Below are positions 47,081 through 55,801 of a stretch of DNA of 64,000 nt, one piece after another. The stretch is taken from assembly GCA_937890395.1 (NCBI GenBank), contig CALACK010000070.1:62001-126000 (forward strand). The letters run 5' to 3'. Positions within the stretch are counted from its first letter, which is position 1, and each line of letters begins with the position of its first letter. The stretch is from an uncultured Acidimicrobiaceae bacterium. GTDB lineage: Bacteria; Actinomycetota; Acidimicrobiia; Acidimicrobiales; Ilumatobacteraceae. The position numbers were made by a program, and so were the translations under genes. Under the pieces are notes generated by a model, which was not told the DNA's origin, ran no database searches, and saw only the letters and a list, made by a program, of their open reading frames with translations.

Positions 47081-47854
47081 TTAGACGAGCAATTGACGAA
47101 CGCTATTTGAGATGTCATTCGAAGTAACTAGAGACTCGCCAACTAATACGGCGTCATAACCTGCATCTCGCAAACTACGCGCATCGTCGCGAGTTTTGAC
47201 ACCAGATTCAGCAACACGAAGAACATTCGCAGGCATCATCGCAGCCATACGCACGGCACGTTGGTGGTCAACCTCAAACGTATGTAAGTCACGTTGGTTT
47301 ACGCCGATTAATGTCGCACCATTCTCAATGGCCAATGTGAGTTCTGTTTCATCATGCACTTCAACAAGCGCATCCAAACCCAATTCAATTGAAAATCTAA
47401 AAAAATCCGATAGTTCGGATTTCGATAGTGCTGCCGCGATTAGCAATACGCAGTCGGCTCCCATAATTCGAGTATCGCAAATATCATGCCTTGAAACTGT
47501 GAAATCTTTGCGCAGTACCGGCAGATTCACCGACGTCCGCGCTTGCTGTAAATCGCTCACCGATCCCCCAAAAAACTCTGCGTCGGTCAGAACTGACAGA
47601 CAACTAGCACCACCCTGTTCGTAACTTAGCGCGATTGATGACGGATCTAAATCGCTATTAAGCGAACCGCGCGAAGGCGAACGTCGCTTTATTTCTGCAA
47701 TTACTGCAAGATTATTAGCCGAATTTACACGCAACCTCGCAGCAAACCCACGCGGCGCAGGAGTACTCATCGATTCGGTTATTAATGCTTCTAGATCGCG
47801 ATCATCTGCTTGCGCAATTTCACGATGCTTGGCAAGAATCTTGTCGAGATACAA
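47081..47854 (-). CDS. trpC: indole-3-glycerol phosphate synthase
   Basis: A TTG start gives 257 residues. The enzyme closes the indole ring. Motifs: VIAEIKRRSPSRG with the catalytic lysine, VLRKDFTV, LGLDALVEVHDE, IGVNQRDLHTFEVD and VAESGVKTRDD. It follows the small monooxygenase gene by three bases. Upstream trp genes (trpE, trpD, trpG) are not in this window. Confidence 0.95.
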   Translation of the reverse strand: MYLDKILAKHREIAQADDRDLEALITESMSTPAPRGFAARLRVNSANNLAVIAEIKRRSPSRGSLNSDLDPSSIALSYEQGGASCLSVLTDAEFFGGSVSDLQQARTSVNLPVLRKDFTVSRHDICDTRIMGADCVLLIAAALSKSELSDFFRFSIELGLDALVEVHDETELTLAIENGATLIGVNQRDLHTFEVDHQRAVRMAAMMPANVLRVAESGVKTRDDARSLRDAGYDAVLVGESLVTSNDISNSVRQLLV

Positions 47855-47857
47855 GAT

Positions 47858-48163
47858 TTAGATCCCCTTGCCACCAATCGGTGTGAGAAATGAAAATTCA
47901 GGAGCGGAATCAACAAACGGCGCGAGACTCTTTGACCATTTTCTAAATGCATCTGAACCGCTGTGTGCATCGGCGCTTGCCTTATCTGCGTAAAGTTCGT
48001 AGAACCAGACGACATTGGCTTCGACAGAATCATTATGGATCGCGTAGATAGTCGTGCCGGGCTCTGATTTTGCATTTTCAACGCCCTCCAACGCAATCTT
48101 GGTAAAGGCATCAAGTTGACCCTCTTTGATTTTCAACTTTACGATTACTCCAATTTGTGACAT
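47858..48163 (-). CDS. ABM-fold (antibiotic biosynthesis monooxygenase / YgiN-like) protein
   Basis: The 101-residue protein is a dimeric ferredoxin-like ABM domain: a first strand GVIVKLKIKEG, an EPGTTIYAIHND segment, then VVWFYELYADKASADAH and a final helix ending in SLAPFV. Such proteins are cofactor-free monooxygenases or quinol oxidases, or of unknown role. It is three bases upstream of trpC and 35 downstream of glyS, so it is probably the first gene of the trpCFBA unit. A link to indole or anthranilate chemistry is only a guess. Confidence 0.8.
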   Translation of the reverse strand: MSQIGVIVKLKIKEGQLDAFTKIALEGVENAKSEPGTTIYAIHNDSVEANVVWFYELYADKASADAHSGSDAFRKWSKSLAPFVDSAPEFSFLTPIGGKGI

Positions 48164-48198
48164 ATTCCCTCTCTGCTATTTGTTAAAAACTAATTCGA

Positions 48199-49506
48199 CT
48201 AGAACCCAAGTATTGTCTGAAATTCACTTAGCAACGAATCAATCGGGACTCGATGTTGATTCGTGCTGTCGCGTTCGCGAATAGTTACTGATTTATCTTC
48301 AAGTGAATCGAAATCGACCGTAACACAATAGGGAGTACCAATCTCATCTTGGCGTCGATATCGGCGACCGATTGCTTGGGTCTCGTCAAAGTCACACATA
48401 TAACGCGCACCCAAAAGAGAATGAATCTGCTTAGCAAGAGGCATCAGCGTGTCTTTCTTTGACAATGGCAAAACAGCGATTTGATACGGTGCCATTCTTG
48501 GGTGCAAACGCAGCACGGTTCTTGGCTCATCGTTCACAACGTCTTCGTCGTAAGCAGCCAGGAGAAATGCAGCCATAGTGCGATTAACTCCTGCTGCTGG
48601 CTCTACTACAAAAGGAACGTATCTCTCATTTGTCGCCTGATCGAAATATTCAAGTTTTTGTCGCGAGTGCTCGGCATGCTGTTTTAGGTCGTAGTCAGTT
48701 CGTTGTGCGATGCCTTCAAGTTCGCCCCAACCCCATGGAAACTTAAACTCAATATCACTCGTACCAGCCGAATAATGAGATAGCTCATCTTTCGCGTGCT
48801 CTCGAATTCGCAACAAATCTGCTGGAATTCCATAGTCGATGTACCACTGCAAACGAGTCTGGCACCAATACTCGTACCACTTAGTGCTCTCGCTTGGCGG
48901 CACAAAAAACTCGAGTTCCATTTGTTCGAATTCGCGTGTGCGAAAAATAAAATTACCTGGCGTAATCTCATTGCGAAAACTTTTACCAACTTGGGCAATG
49001 CCAAAGGGTGGCTTTTTACGACTTGTTTGCAACACATTAGCGAAATTAACGAACATCCCCTGAGCAGTTTCGGGACGCAAATAAACAGTTGCACCTTCAC
49101 CCTCAACAGGCCCTGCTTGGGTCTGAAACATGAGATTGAAAGCACGGGCTGGCGTAAAGACACATGCATTTTTAGATTCAGGACAATCGCGATCTTCTAG
49201 TTGATCTTCACGAAATCGCCGCTTACAAACTGTGCAATCAACCAATGGATCACTGAAATTGCTTAGGTGACCACTGGCTTCAAATACTTGTGGTGCGCCA
49301 AGGATTGCGGCATCGATCAGAACTACATCATCACGTTGCTGGACATTAGATCTAATCCACGCATCTTTAACATTTCGCAGCATCAATGAGCCAAGTGGCC
49401 CGTAATCATAGGAGGATCTGAAACCACCATAAATTTCACCGCTCGGATAAACAAATCCGCGACGTTTACAAAGGCTGACTATTTGGTCAAGATCTTTCGC
49501 TGGCAC
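48199..49506 (-). CDS. glyQS: glycyl-tRNA synthetase (single-chain, alpha2 type)
   Basis: A GTG start gives a 435-residue class II synthetase that charges tRNA-Gly. Motif 1 region GFVYPSGEIYGG with YDYGPLG, motif 2 FRNEITPGNFIFRTREFEQMELEFF, and motif 3 GVNRTMAAFL are visible, with a C-terminal anticodon-binding domain (YQIAVLPL, GRRYRRQDEIGTPYCVTVD). The length matches short actinobacterial forms. It lies downstream of recO with 29 bases between. Confidence 0.96.
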   Translation of the reverse strand: MPAKDLDQIVSLCKRRGFVYPSGEIYGGFRSSYDYGPLGSLMLRNVKDAWIRSNVQQRDDVVLIDAAILGAPQVFEASGHLSNFSDPLVDCTVCKRRFREDQLEDRDCPESKNACVFTPARAFNLMFQTQAGPVEGEGATVYLRPETAQGMFVNFANVLQTSRKKPPFGIAQVGKSFRNEITPGNFIFRTREFEQMELEFFVPPSESTKWYEYWCQTRLQWYIDYGIPADLLRIREHAKDELSHYSAGTSDIEFKFPWGWGELEGIAQRTDYDLKQHAEHSRQKLEYFDQATNERYVPFVVEPAAGVNRTMAAFLLAAYDEDVVNDEPRTVLRLHPRMAPYQIAVLPLSKKDTLMPLAKQIHSLLGARYMCDFDETQAIGRRYRRQDEIGTPYCVTVDFDSLEDKSVTIRERDSTNQHRVPIDSLLSEFQTILGF

Positions 49507-49535
49507 GCGTTAAGGCTATTACATGAACACTCTGT

Positions 49536-50264
49536 TTAGCGTTCAGGATGTTCGAAAACTGAAACTGAACGCAACTTTCTTTCAAGGTGGTGCTCCATGC
49601 AATGTGTAGCAAGATCTGCAACCTCTCGTGTGGCGAAGTTCTCAGGCAAAGCCAAAACTCTATTTAATTGTCCGCCAACAATGTCCTGAATAACTTTGAA
49701 GGCCTCTAATGACAAATTCGTTCCGGTGCGACAATCACGACACTGTGCCCCACCCTTGAACATGTCGAATGCAATTAGATACTCACCACCGACGCCACAA
49801 CCAACACAATTATTTACCTGTGCGCCGACACCCTCAACGACCAATAATTTAAAATAAAAAGCAGCCAATACTAACGAAGAATCATTTTCATTAAGCCAAG
49901 TCAGCGCACCCGCGAGCATTTTATATAAATGCGCGGTCGGCTCTCTATCCATACCGAGTTGATCAACCGCCTCAAGCATCGCCAGGCCTCTAGTAAGGCG
50001 ATCTAAATCGGTGTACAACCCTCGTGCTGAACTTACCAATTCAACCTGGCTAACGATGTCGAGATCTTTGCCGGTCGTAGAAAGTAGTACGTCAATGTGG
50101 CTAAGCGGCTCAAGTCGAGCGCCAAACTTAGATGTTGTCTTTCGCACGCCTTTAGCGACAGCTCGAATTTTGCCATAGTTTTCAGTCATCATCACAATTA
50201 TTCGATCGGCCTCACGCAAGTCGTATGTTCTTAATACAACTGCCATATCGCGATACAGACTCAC
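49536..50264 (-). CDS. recO: DNA repair protein RecO
   Basis: A GTG start gives 242 residues. RecO loads RecA with RecF/RecR and anneals strands. N-terminal OB fold: SLYRDMAVVLRTYDLREADRI, then KGVRKTTSKFGARLEPLSHID; a zinc motif CVGCG...CRDC in the last third. It overlaps the upstream gene by four bases (GTGA). The recO-uppS-glyS neighbourhood is common in actinobacteria; here the uppS place is held by a degenerate homologue. Confidence 0.94.
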   Translation of the reverse strand: MSLYRDMAVVLRTYDLREADRIIVMMTENYGKIRAVAKGVRKTTSKFGARLEPLSHIDVLLSTTGKDLDIVSQVELVSSARGLYTDLDRLTRGLAMLEAVDQLGMDREPTAHLYKMLAGALTWLNENDSSLVLAAFYFKLLVVEGVGAQVNNCVGCGVGGEYLIAFDMFKGGAQCRDCRTGTNLSLEAFKVIQDIVGGQLNRVLALPENFATREVADLATHCMEHHLERKLRSVSVFEHPER

Positions 50265-50854
50265 GAATCAATACCACCGAACCTGCGGTCGCGTCGCTGA
50301 AAATCATTGATTGCCATCTGTATATGTTCAACATCACAACGAAGCCAAGGCACATCTAAAAAAACAATTTCACTGTACGCAAGTTCCCAAACTAATGACT
50401 GTGGAATTATCGTTGGAGGTCCGAGGATTAAAGTCAAATCTGGCTCACCAGATGCTGGCGCAACAATTGTTGCAGCAAGCTTCGCCTCATCGATGAATTG
50501 ATTACTGCTGAGTTGTGCAACTGCACTAACGAATCGCTGCTGACCGTCAGGGCAAGTATCAATCACAACGAGCAAACCGTCTTCCGAAATAATCGAAACC
50601 CGGTCACCCGTGACTAGACCGCCCTGCGAAGAAACAATTGTGCTGCTGATCTTTGCTTTATCATTCGCATTATTGTCACCCCCATAAGGACAAATCGTTA
50701 GGTAACGAACACTTTCGCCACTTACTGCACGCACCAAAGCGTCTATCTGAACTTTCCATTGTTCAGGAGTTGTGGCGAGCCATTCAGTCAGGTTGCCCGC
50801 ACACACGAGTACATGCGACAAGTCCCCGGTTTGACTATGTTTGGTGTTCGGCAT
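50261..50854 (-). CDS. catalytically inactive cis-prenyltransferase homologue (NgBR/Nus1-like partner subunit)
   Basis: The ATG at 50854 gives 197 residues (a GTG at 50893 would add 13). It aligns end to end with undecaprenyl diphosphate synthase but has lost catalysis: the DGNGRW motif is replaced by AGNLTEW, the STENW region by YGGDNN, and RTSGE by ILGPP. It keeps the C-terminal third best: LVWELAYSEIVFLDVPW and the end QRRDRRFGG with the RxG motif. This is the pattern of eukaryotic NgBR, the non-catalytic partner that supplies RxG to the active site. It overlaps recO by four bases and is divergent, 74 bases away, from the catalytic gene at 50929. Partner function is inference. Confidence 0.75.
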   Translation of the reverse strand: MPNTKHSQTGDLSHVLVCAGNLTEWLATTPEQWKVQIDALVRAVSGESVRYLTICPYGGDNNANDKAKISSTIVSSQGGLVTGDRVSIISEDGLLVVIDTCPDGQQRFVSAVAQLSSNQFIDEAKLAATIVAPASGEPDLTLILGPPTIIPQSLVWELAYSEIVFLDVPWLRCDVEHIQMAINDFQRRDRRFGGIDS

Positions 50855-50928
50855 TGTTCTATTCTCACACTTATTCTCACGCCAATAAAGCACCTGTTGC
50901 TTAATCTTCAGTTAGTAGCGTTCTAGAG

Positions 50929-51597
50929 GTGACTCACAAGCCTGTTCATGTCGCATGCATTATGGACGGCAACGGTCGTTGGGCTCGCAAACGCGGTCTG
51001 CCGCGAACAGCTGGCCACACTGCAGGCGAGGAGACTTTATCTGATGTCGTTAGAGCAGCATCTAAGCGCGAGATAAATTATCTGACTGTTTTCGGTTTTT
51101 CAACTGAAAATTGGGTCCGCCCTCGGGCAGAAGTTAAACATATTCTTGGTCTCCACAAAAAGCTTTTTGGACGTATCGCCGAACTGAATGAAAACAATAT
51201 TCGAGTTAATTGGATTGGACGACCGTTTGACGAGGAAGGTTCTAAAACTCCAGTATTTGTGCAACGTGCAATTCGAAAAGCAATTCAAGACACTGCTAAT
51301 AATACGGGGATGGTTTTAACAGTCGCGTTCGATTACGGGTCTAGGGCTGAATTAACTCGAGCAGCACAAAAATTAGTGGGCAGTGACGAAATTTTGAATA
51401 TAGAGAATCTCTCGAAACATCTCTACGACTCTTCGCTCCCTCCAGTTGATGTATTGGTTCGCACTTCTGGCGAATCTCGAATATCAAATTTTCTTCTGTG
51501 GCAAATCTCAAAGTCCAAAATCTATTTCACTGACCGTCCATGGCCTGATTTTGATGCTGTTGAACTTGACGCTGCGCTTGCGCTAATTAATCACTGA
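50929..51597 (+). CDS. uppS: cis-prenyltransferase (undecaprenyl/polyprenyl diphosphate synthase), catalytic subunit with truncated C-terminus
   Basis: A GTG start gives 222 residues. Catalytic motifs are intact: MDGNGRWA (Mg-binding Asp), GH and FSTENW, and VRTSGESRISNFLLWQ. It makes the polyprenyl carrier for cell-wall synthesis from isopentenyl diphosphate. Two usual elements are lacking: the glutamate in the AYSE motif after LLWQ (here ISKSK) and the C-terminal RRFG tail, because the protein stops shortly after WPDFDAVEL. Human DHDDS shows the same two differences and needs NgBR. The divergent neighbour keeps exactly these two elements. Chain length of the product is not predictable. Confidence 0.9.
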   Translation: MTHKPVHVACIMDGNGRWARKRGLPRTAGHTAGEETLSDVVRAASKREINYLTVFGFSTENWVRPRAEVKHILGLHKKLFGRIAELNENNIRVNWIGRPFDEEGSKTPVFVQRAIRKAIQDTANNTGMVLTVAFDYGSRAELTRAAQKLVGSDEILNIENLSKHLYDSSLPPVDVLVRTSGESRISNFLLWQISKSKIYFTDRPWPDFDAVELDAALALINH

Positions 51598-51607
51598 AAC
51601 AAATAGC

Positions 51608-53515
51608 ATGCCAAATAATCTTGCAGATCAAGAAATTTTAGATGCCTTACATCAAGTAACTCACACAATCAAAAATTCAGAAGAACGACAAGGCCAAGAT
51701 GAGATGGCCGTGCTCGTCGGTCGGGCACTCCGCAACAACCGCCATCTAATAGTCCAGGCTGGCACCGGCACCGGCAAAACTCTCGGATATCTAGTGCCAG
51801 CAGTTAAGTCAGGTCGCAGAGTGGTTGTCTCAACCGTTACCAAAGCTTTACAAGATCAACTTTCACAAAATGATCTACCACTACTGGCCAACGCACTAAA
51901 TGAAACTCTTGATCATCCCCTCACCTGGACAGTTTTGAAAGGTAGAAGTAACTATTTATGCAAACAAAGAATTGCCGAGTTGGCCGATCGTGCGCAATTT
52001 CGATTAGAACTCGATGACGTTTCACCGAAAAGCAAGGCAGAAATAAAAAAACTTGTTGACTGGTCACAAATTACGGTTACTGGCGACGAGGGCGAACTTA
52101 ACTGGCAACCTCAACGACAAGCTTGGTCAATGGTCAGCGTGACTAGCGAAGAATGCCCGGGAGCATCGCGTTGCCCACAAGGAGATTCATGCTTTGCCGA
52201 GCGTGCCCGAGCACAAGCCCAGACATCCGACATTGTTGTAGTTAACGGTTGGCTTTACGCACTTGATATCAACGCCGAAGGAACGATCATTGGCGAACAT
52301 GATGTCGTTATTTTTGACGAAGCCCACGAACTTGAAGATGTTGTTAGCGAGTCGTCTGGCTTAGCAATTAGCCCGAGCCGCATTGCTGGTGTCGCCTCAT
52401 CAGTGCGAGCGATTATTCGCGAAGATTCAATCTCGGGCAATTTCGCTAAAAGTGCAAGCCGATTGCGTGATCAACTTGCACCACTAATTAATCAACGAGT
52501 GGCGCTGCCACTCAACAGCGAATCAAGAGAAATACTAAACGAATTACGTGGTCGTGTTAACGAAGCACTTGAGTCATTACGCACGATTGCCACTAGCGAT
52601 GATTCGGCGAAACAACGCAAACTTCGAGCCCAGTCTCTCTGTACCCGTCTGATCGGAGATTTGGATCTTGCACTTCAAGACCGTGCGGGTTACGTCGCGT
52701 ATGTCTCTGGCACTACCGATAGATGTTCACTTGAAATGCAACCACTCAATGTTGGTCCGGCACTCTATGAATCTGTTTGGTCAAAGCGAACTGCGATATT
52801 GACAAGCGCAACAATCCCCACAAACTTGCCAGCAAGAGTCGGCCTTCCAACCGAGAAGTTTGACGTCCACAATGTTGCTAGTCCTTTTGATTATGAAAGC
52901 AATGCTTTGCTCTATTGCGCGGCACATTTACCAGACCCAGCGCAAGGAAACCGAGACAAAGCGGTACATGCCGAAATAGAACAATTAATAATCGCTGCCG
53001 GCGGACGAACTCTTGCACTGTTCACGAGTTACGCACGATTGAACGCCGCATATAGCGACTTGAGCGAACGACTCGATTTTGAAATATTAAAGCAAGATGA
53101 CCTGCCAAAGATGGAACTTTTGCGAAAGTTCGCAGAGAGTGAATCCACATGTCTGTTTGCAACACAAAGCTTTTTTCAGGGTGTTGATGTTCCTGGATCA
53201 ACTTTAAGTCTCGTAATTATTGATCGGCTACCATTCCCTGTGCCGACTGATCCGCTATTGAGTGCTCGGCGCGAGGCGCATGGCAAATCAGCCTTCACCG
53301 CAATTGATATTCCGATTGTTGCTACGAAACTTGCTCAAGCTTCTGGGCGCCTAATTCGAACCCAGACAGACATGGGTGTTGTCGCAGTATTGGATCCTAG
53401 GCTCGTGACAAAGGGCTATGGTAAAACAATTATTTCGATGTTGCCCTCAATGGAGTTTACAAAAAGCATTGCACGCGCACAAGAATTCTTAAGTTACGCA
53501 GTAAGCAATCTGTAG
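51608..53515 (+). CDS. ATP-dependent DNA helicase, DinG family
   Basis: The 635-residue XPD/DinG-type helicase has Walker A GTGTGKTLGYL, a four-cysteine iron-sulfur insert (the first Cys in NYLCKQR, the others in CPGASRC and DSCF), the DEAH box VIFDEAHELEDV, and C-terminal motifs QSFFQGVDVPG and QASGRLIRT. It unwinds DNA with 5'-3' polarity, probably in repair or against R-loops. It starts ten bases after uppS. The 3' end overlaps the convergent response regulator gene by 22 bases. Confidence 0.93.
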   Translation: MPNNLADQEILDALHQVTHTIKNSEERQGQDEMAVLVGRALRNNRHLIVQAGTGTGKTLGYLVPAVKSGRRVVVSTVTKALQDQLSQNDLPLLANALNETLDHPLTWTVLKGRSNYLCKQRIAELADRAQFRLELDDVSPKSKAEIKKLVDWSQITVTGDEGELNWQPQRQAWSMVSVTSEECPGASRCPQGDSCFAERARAQAQTSDIVVVNGWLYALDINAEGTIIGEHDVVIFDEAHELEDVVSESSGLAISPSRIAGVASSVRAIIREDSISGNFAKSASRLRDQLAPLINQRVALPLNSESREILNELRGRVNEALESLRTIATSDDSAKQRKLRAQSLCTRLIGDLDLALQDRAGYVAYVSGTTDRCSLEMQPLNVGPALYESVWSKRTAILTSATIPTNLPARVGLPTEKFDVHNVASPFDYESNALLYCAAHLPDPAQGNRDKAVHAEIEQLIIAAGGRTLALFTSYARLNAAYSDLSERLDFEILKQDDLPKMELLRKFAESESTCLFATQSFFQGVDVPGSTLSLVIIDRLPFPVPTDPLLSARREAHGKSAFTAIDIPIVATKLAQASGRLIRTQTDMGVVAVLDPRLVTKGYGKTIISMLPSMEFTKSIARAQEFLSYAVSNL

Positions 53516-54183
53516 CCAGTTCCACGAACGGTCACAATAATTTTAGGATCATCTGGTAAGTTTTCTATCTTGACACGCAAACGTCGAATGTGAGCATCGA
53601 CTAACCGACTATCTCCAAGATATTCATAACCCCAAACTATTTCAAGAAGTTGATCACGAGACAAAACATTGTTCTGATTTTCAAAAAAAACTTGGAGCAG
53701 TCGATATTCGGTTTTAGTTAATGGCAGTTCGACACCATTCTTGAGAACGATTCCTTGGTGCGGTCTGAATTCAATATCGCCAACAATAAATCGTTCAATG
53801 TTTAAACCGGCGGTCGAAAGCAAATTCGTACGTCGCAGTGCCGCACGAATACGAGCCGCAAGTTCTTTGGCGACCACAGGCTTCGTCACATAGTCGTCAG
53901 CCCCAGCTTCAAGCCCAGCCACTAAATCATGAGTGTCTGTTTGAGCTGTAACAATAATTATCGGAACCAGACTTTTTGCGCGCAACATGCGACAAACTTC
54001 AAACCCCGACAGATCTGGCAACCGCAGGTCGAGTAACACCAAATCCACCGAAGTTGAATCAAACGCCGATAAACCCATCAAGCCATCCGCGGCCTCAACG
54101 ATTTCGTAGCCCTCGTCTTCGAGCGCAAGTTTTAATGCGGCCCGAATGTGATGATCATCTTCGATAAATAGAAGCCGCTGCAT
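53494..54183 (-). CDS. OmpR/PhoB-family response regulator
   Basis: The 229-residue protein has a receiver domain (acidic pair FIEDD, phosphorylated Asp in LVLLDLRLPD, Thr in VTAQTD, Lys in YVTKPV) and a winged-helix DNA-binding domain (TKTEYRLL, VWGYEYLGDSRLVDAHIRRLRVKIE, VRGTGYRL). It is divergent from a histidine kinase gene (54350), which is its likely partner. The system resembles MtrAB/CseBC arrangements because a GerMN lipoprotein follows the kinase. Targets are unknown. Confidence 0.93.
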   Translation of the reverse strand: MQRLLFIEDDHHIRAALKLALEDEGYEIVEAADGLMGLSAFDSTSVDLVLLDLRLPDLSGFEVCRMLRAKSLVPIIIVTAQTDTHDLVAGLEAGADDYVTKPVVAKELAARIRAALRRTNLLSTAGLNIERFIVGDIEFRPHQGIVLKNGVELPLTKTEYRLLQVFFENQNNVLSRDQLLEIVWGYEYLGDSRLVDAHIRRLRVKIENLPDDPKIIVTVRGTGYRLLTA

Positions 54184-54276
54184 GACTCATATTCTGCCCC
54201 AATAATTGAAAATGTTACATAAAAAGCACACTTTTAGATGAGATTTGTCATATCACGTAAGCAGTATCTAGTAACA

Positions 54277-54317
54277 CACCGGCGGGACGTCATGCTCCCC
54301 CTTGACTCCCGTCGGTG
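54277..54317 (+). promoter_or_regulatory. leader hairpin upstream of histidine kinase gene
   Basis: CACCGGCGGGA pairs with TCCCGTCGGTG (11 pairs, one G-U) around a 19-base loop with a C5 run; G5 follows the stem, so CCCCC/GGGGG pairing would be a competing structure. It lies 32 bases before the kinase GTG start. A TTGTCA box at 54245 with a TAGTAA element 18 bases on would start transcription just before it (weak). No U-tract follows. Confidence 0.45.
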
Positions 54318-54349
54318 GGGGTTTAACAGCAATCCGCAATGATTAAGAC

Positions 54350-55801
54350 GTGACAAAAACCCCAGAGACCTCGCTCGTGATCTCGCGAGCAGCATTAGTC
54401 ACAAATCTGCGCAACTGGCGCGGTCTTCGTGGACGCATGATTTTGTATTTTAGTCTTGCTTCATTCGCTGCGGCACTGGCTCTCAGCATTGTTACTTATG
54501 CATCAACCCGAACATACCTACTCAAACAGAGAACAGAATTTGCCACACGTCAGGCATTCAACAACGCCCAACTTGTACGCACCGTGATATCACTAAATTC
54601 AAGTGATGCCGGAGATTTGATGTCGAATATTCGTAGCGAGCGTGGCGGTTACGCAGTGCTTCATCTTGGCGACTCTGACTCTTTCTATCCGCAAGAGCCC
54701 CTGCGATTTACTCAATCTAATATGCCAACAGAATTCGTTGCTAAAACTTTGTCGGGAGTTACCGGTCGCCAGCGCTTCTTGTTTGATGGAGAACCCTATG
54801 AAGCCGTCGGTGTAAATATTAAAGCGATTGACGCACAATATTTTGAGGCTTTTCCGCTCAGTGATGTTGCTCGAACATTGTCTACGATTCGAAACACATT
54901 AATTCTTGGTGTTTTATTGATTACACTTACAGCCGGTCTTCTCGGACTAAGTATTAGTAATCGTGTGCTTCGCCCACTTAGACGAGTAACTTCGGTCGCA
55001 ACCGATATTGCGTCTGGTGGCCTTGACATTCGACTAGCCGATGAGACAGATCCCGAACTTGCTCGACTGGCGACTTCGTTTAACAACATGGTTGATGCGG
55101 TACAATCTAGAATTCAACGCGAGACAAGATTTGCTAGCGATGTCAGCCATGAACTTCGATCACCAGTTACTGCTCTAGCGGCTGCAATTGAAGTGCTACA
55201 AGCACGACGCGACGAACTCAGCGAACGAAATCAACAAGCTTTTGACATAATCGCAACACAAGTACGACGTTTTGATCGCACAGTTTTAGATTTGCTCGAA
55301 CTTTCTCGGCTCGACGCCGGCGCAGGAGCGACCAACGAGGAAACAATTCATCTCGCGAAATTCGTTCAACAGGTTGCAACACGGCATGGATTTAGTGAAG
55401 TGAATTTCAGATCGACACTTGATTCAAGTGACGAAATTATTTTGGATCGCAGAAGAATCGAACGGATAGTTCTGAATCTTCTCGAAAATGCTCGCGACCA
55501 TGCTGGTGGGGCGACCGCAATCTTGGTAACTGGCGACCAAAACGAATTAACCATCAGTATCGAAGATCAAGGCATTGGAGTCGCACAGAGTGAGCGAGAT
55601 CGAATATTCGAACGGTTTGCACGTGGTACATCATCACGAAATAGCGCGGGTAGCGGCTTAGGACTTGCGATTGTTCAAGAACACGCTCGTGCTTTACACG
55701 GTAGAGCATGGGTTGAAACTAGTAGCTCAGGTGGTGCAAGATTCATGGTTTCAATCGCGAGAAAATCGCCGACCGAGACAAACGAATCGCAACCACTATG
55801 A
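54350..55801 (+). CDS. two-component sensor histidine kinase with HAMP domain
   Basis: A GTG start gives 483 residues. Two membrane helices (about 27-48 and 180-202) flank an extracellular sensor region; a HAMP domain follows (RVLRPLRRVTSVATDIASG), then the H-box ASDVSHELRSPVTAL, N-box NLLENARDHAGG, G1 EDQGIGV and G2 GSGLGLAIV. It phosphorylates the divergent OmpR regulator (inference). It overlaps the GerMN lipoprotein gene by four bases, as mtrB-lpqB pairs often do. Confidence 0.93.
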   Translation: MTKTPETSLVISRAALVTNLRNWRGLRGRMILYFSLASFAAALALSIVTYASTRTYLLKQRTEFATRQAFNNAQLVRTVISLNSSDAGDLMSNIRSERGGYAVLHLGDSDSFYPQEPLRFTQSNMPTEFVAKTLSGVTGRQRFLFDGEPYEAVGVNIKAIDAQYFEAFPLSDVARTLSTIRNTLILGVLLITLTAGLLGLSISNRVLRPLRRVTSVATDIASGGLDIRLADETDPELARLATSFNNMVDAVQSRIQRETRFASDVSHELRSPVTALAAAIEVLQARRDELSERNQQAFDIIATQVRRFDRTVLDLLELSRLDAGAGATNEETIHLAKFVQQVATRHGFSEVNFRSTLDSSDEIILDRRRIERIVLNLLENARDHAGGATAILVTGDQNELTISIEDQGIGVAQSERDRIFERFARGTSSRNSAGSGLGLAIVQEHARALHGRAWVETSSSGGARFMVSIARKSPTETNESQPL

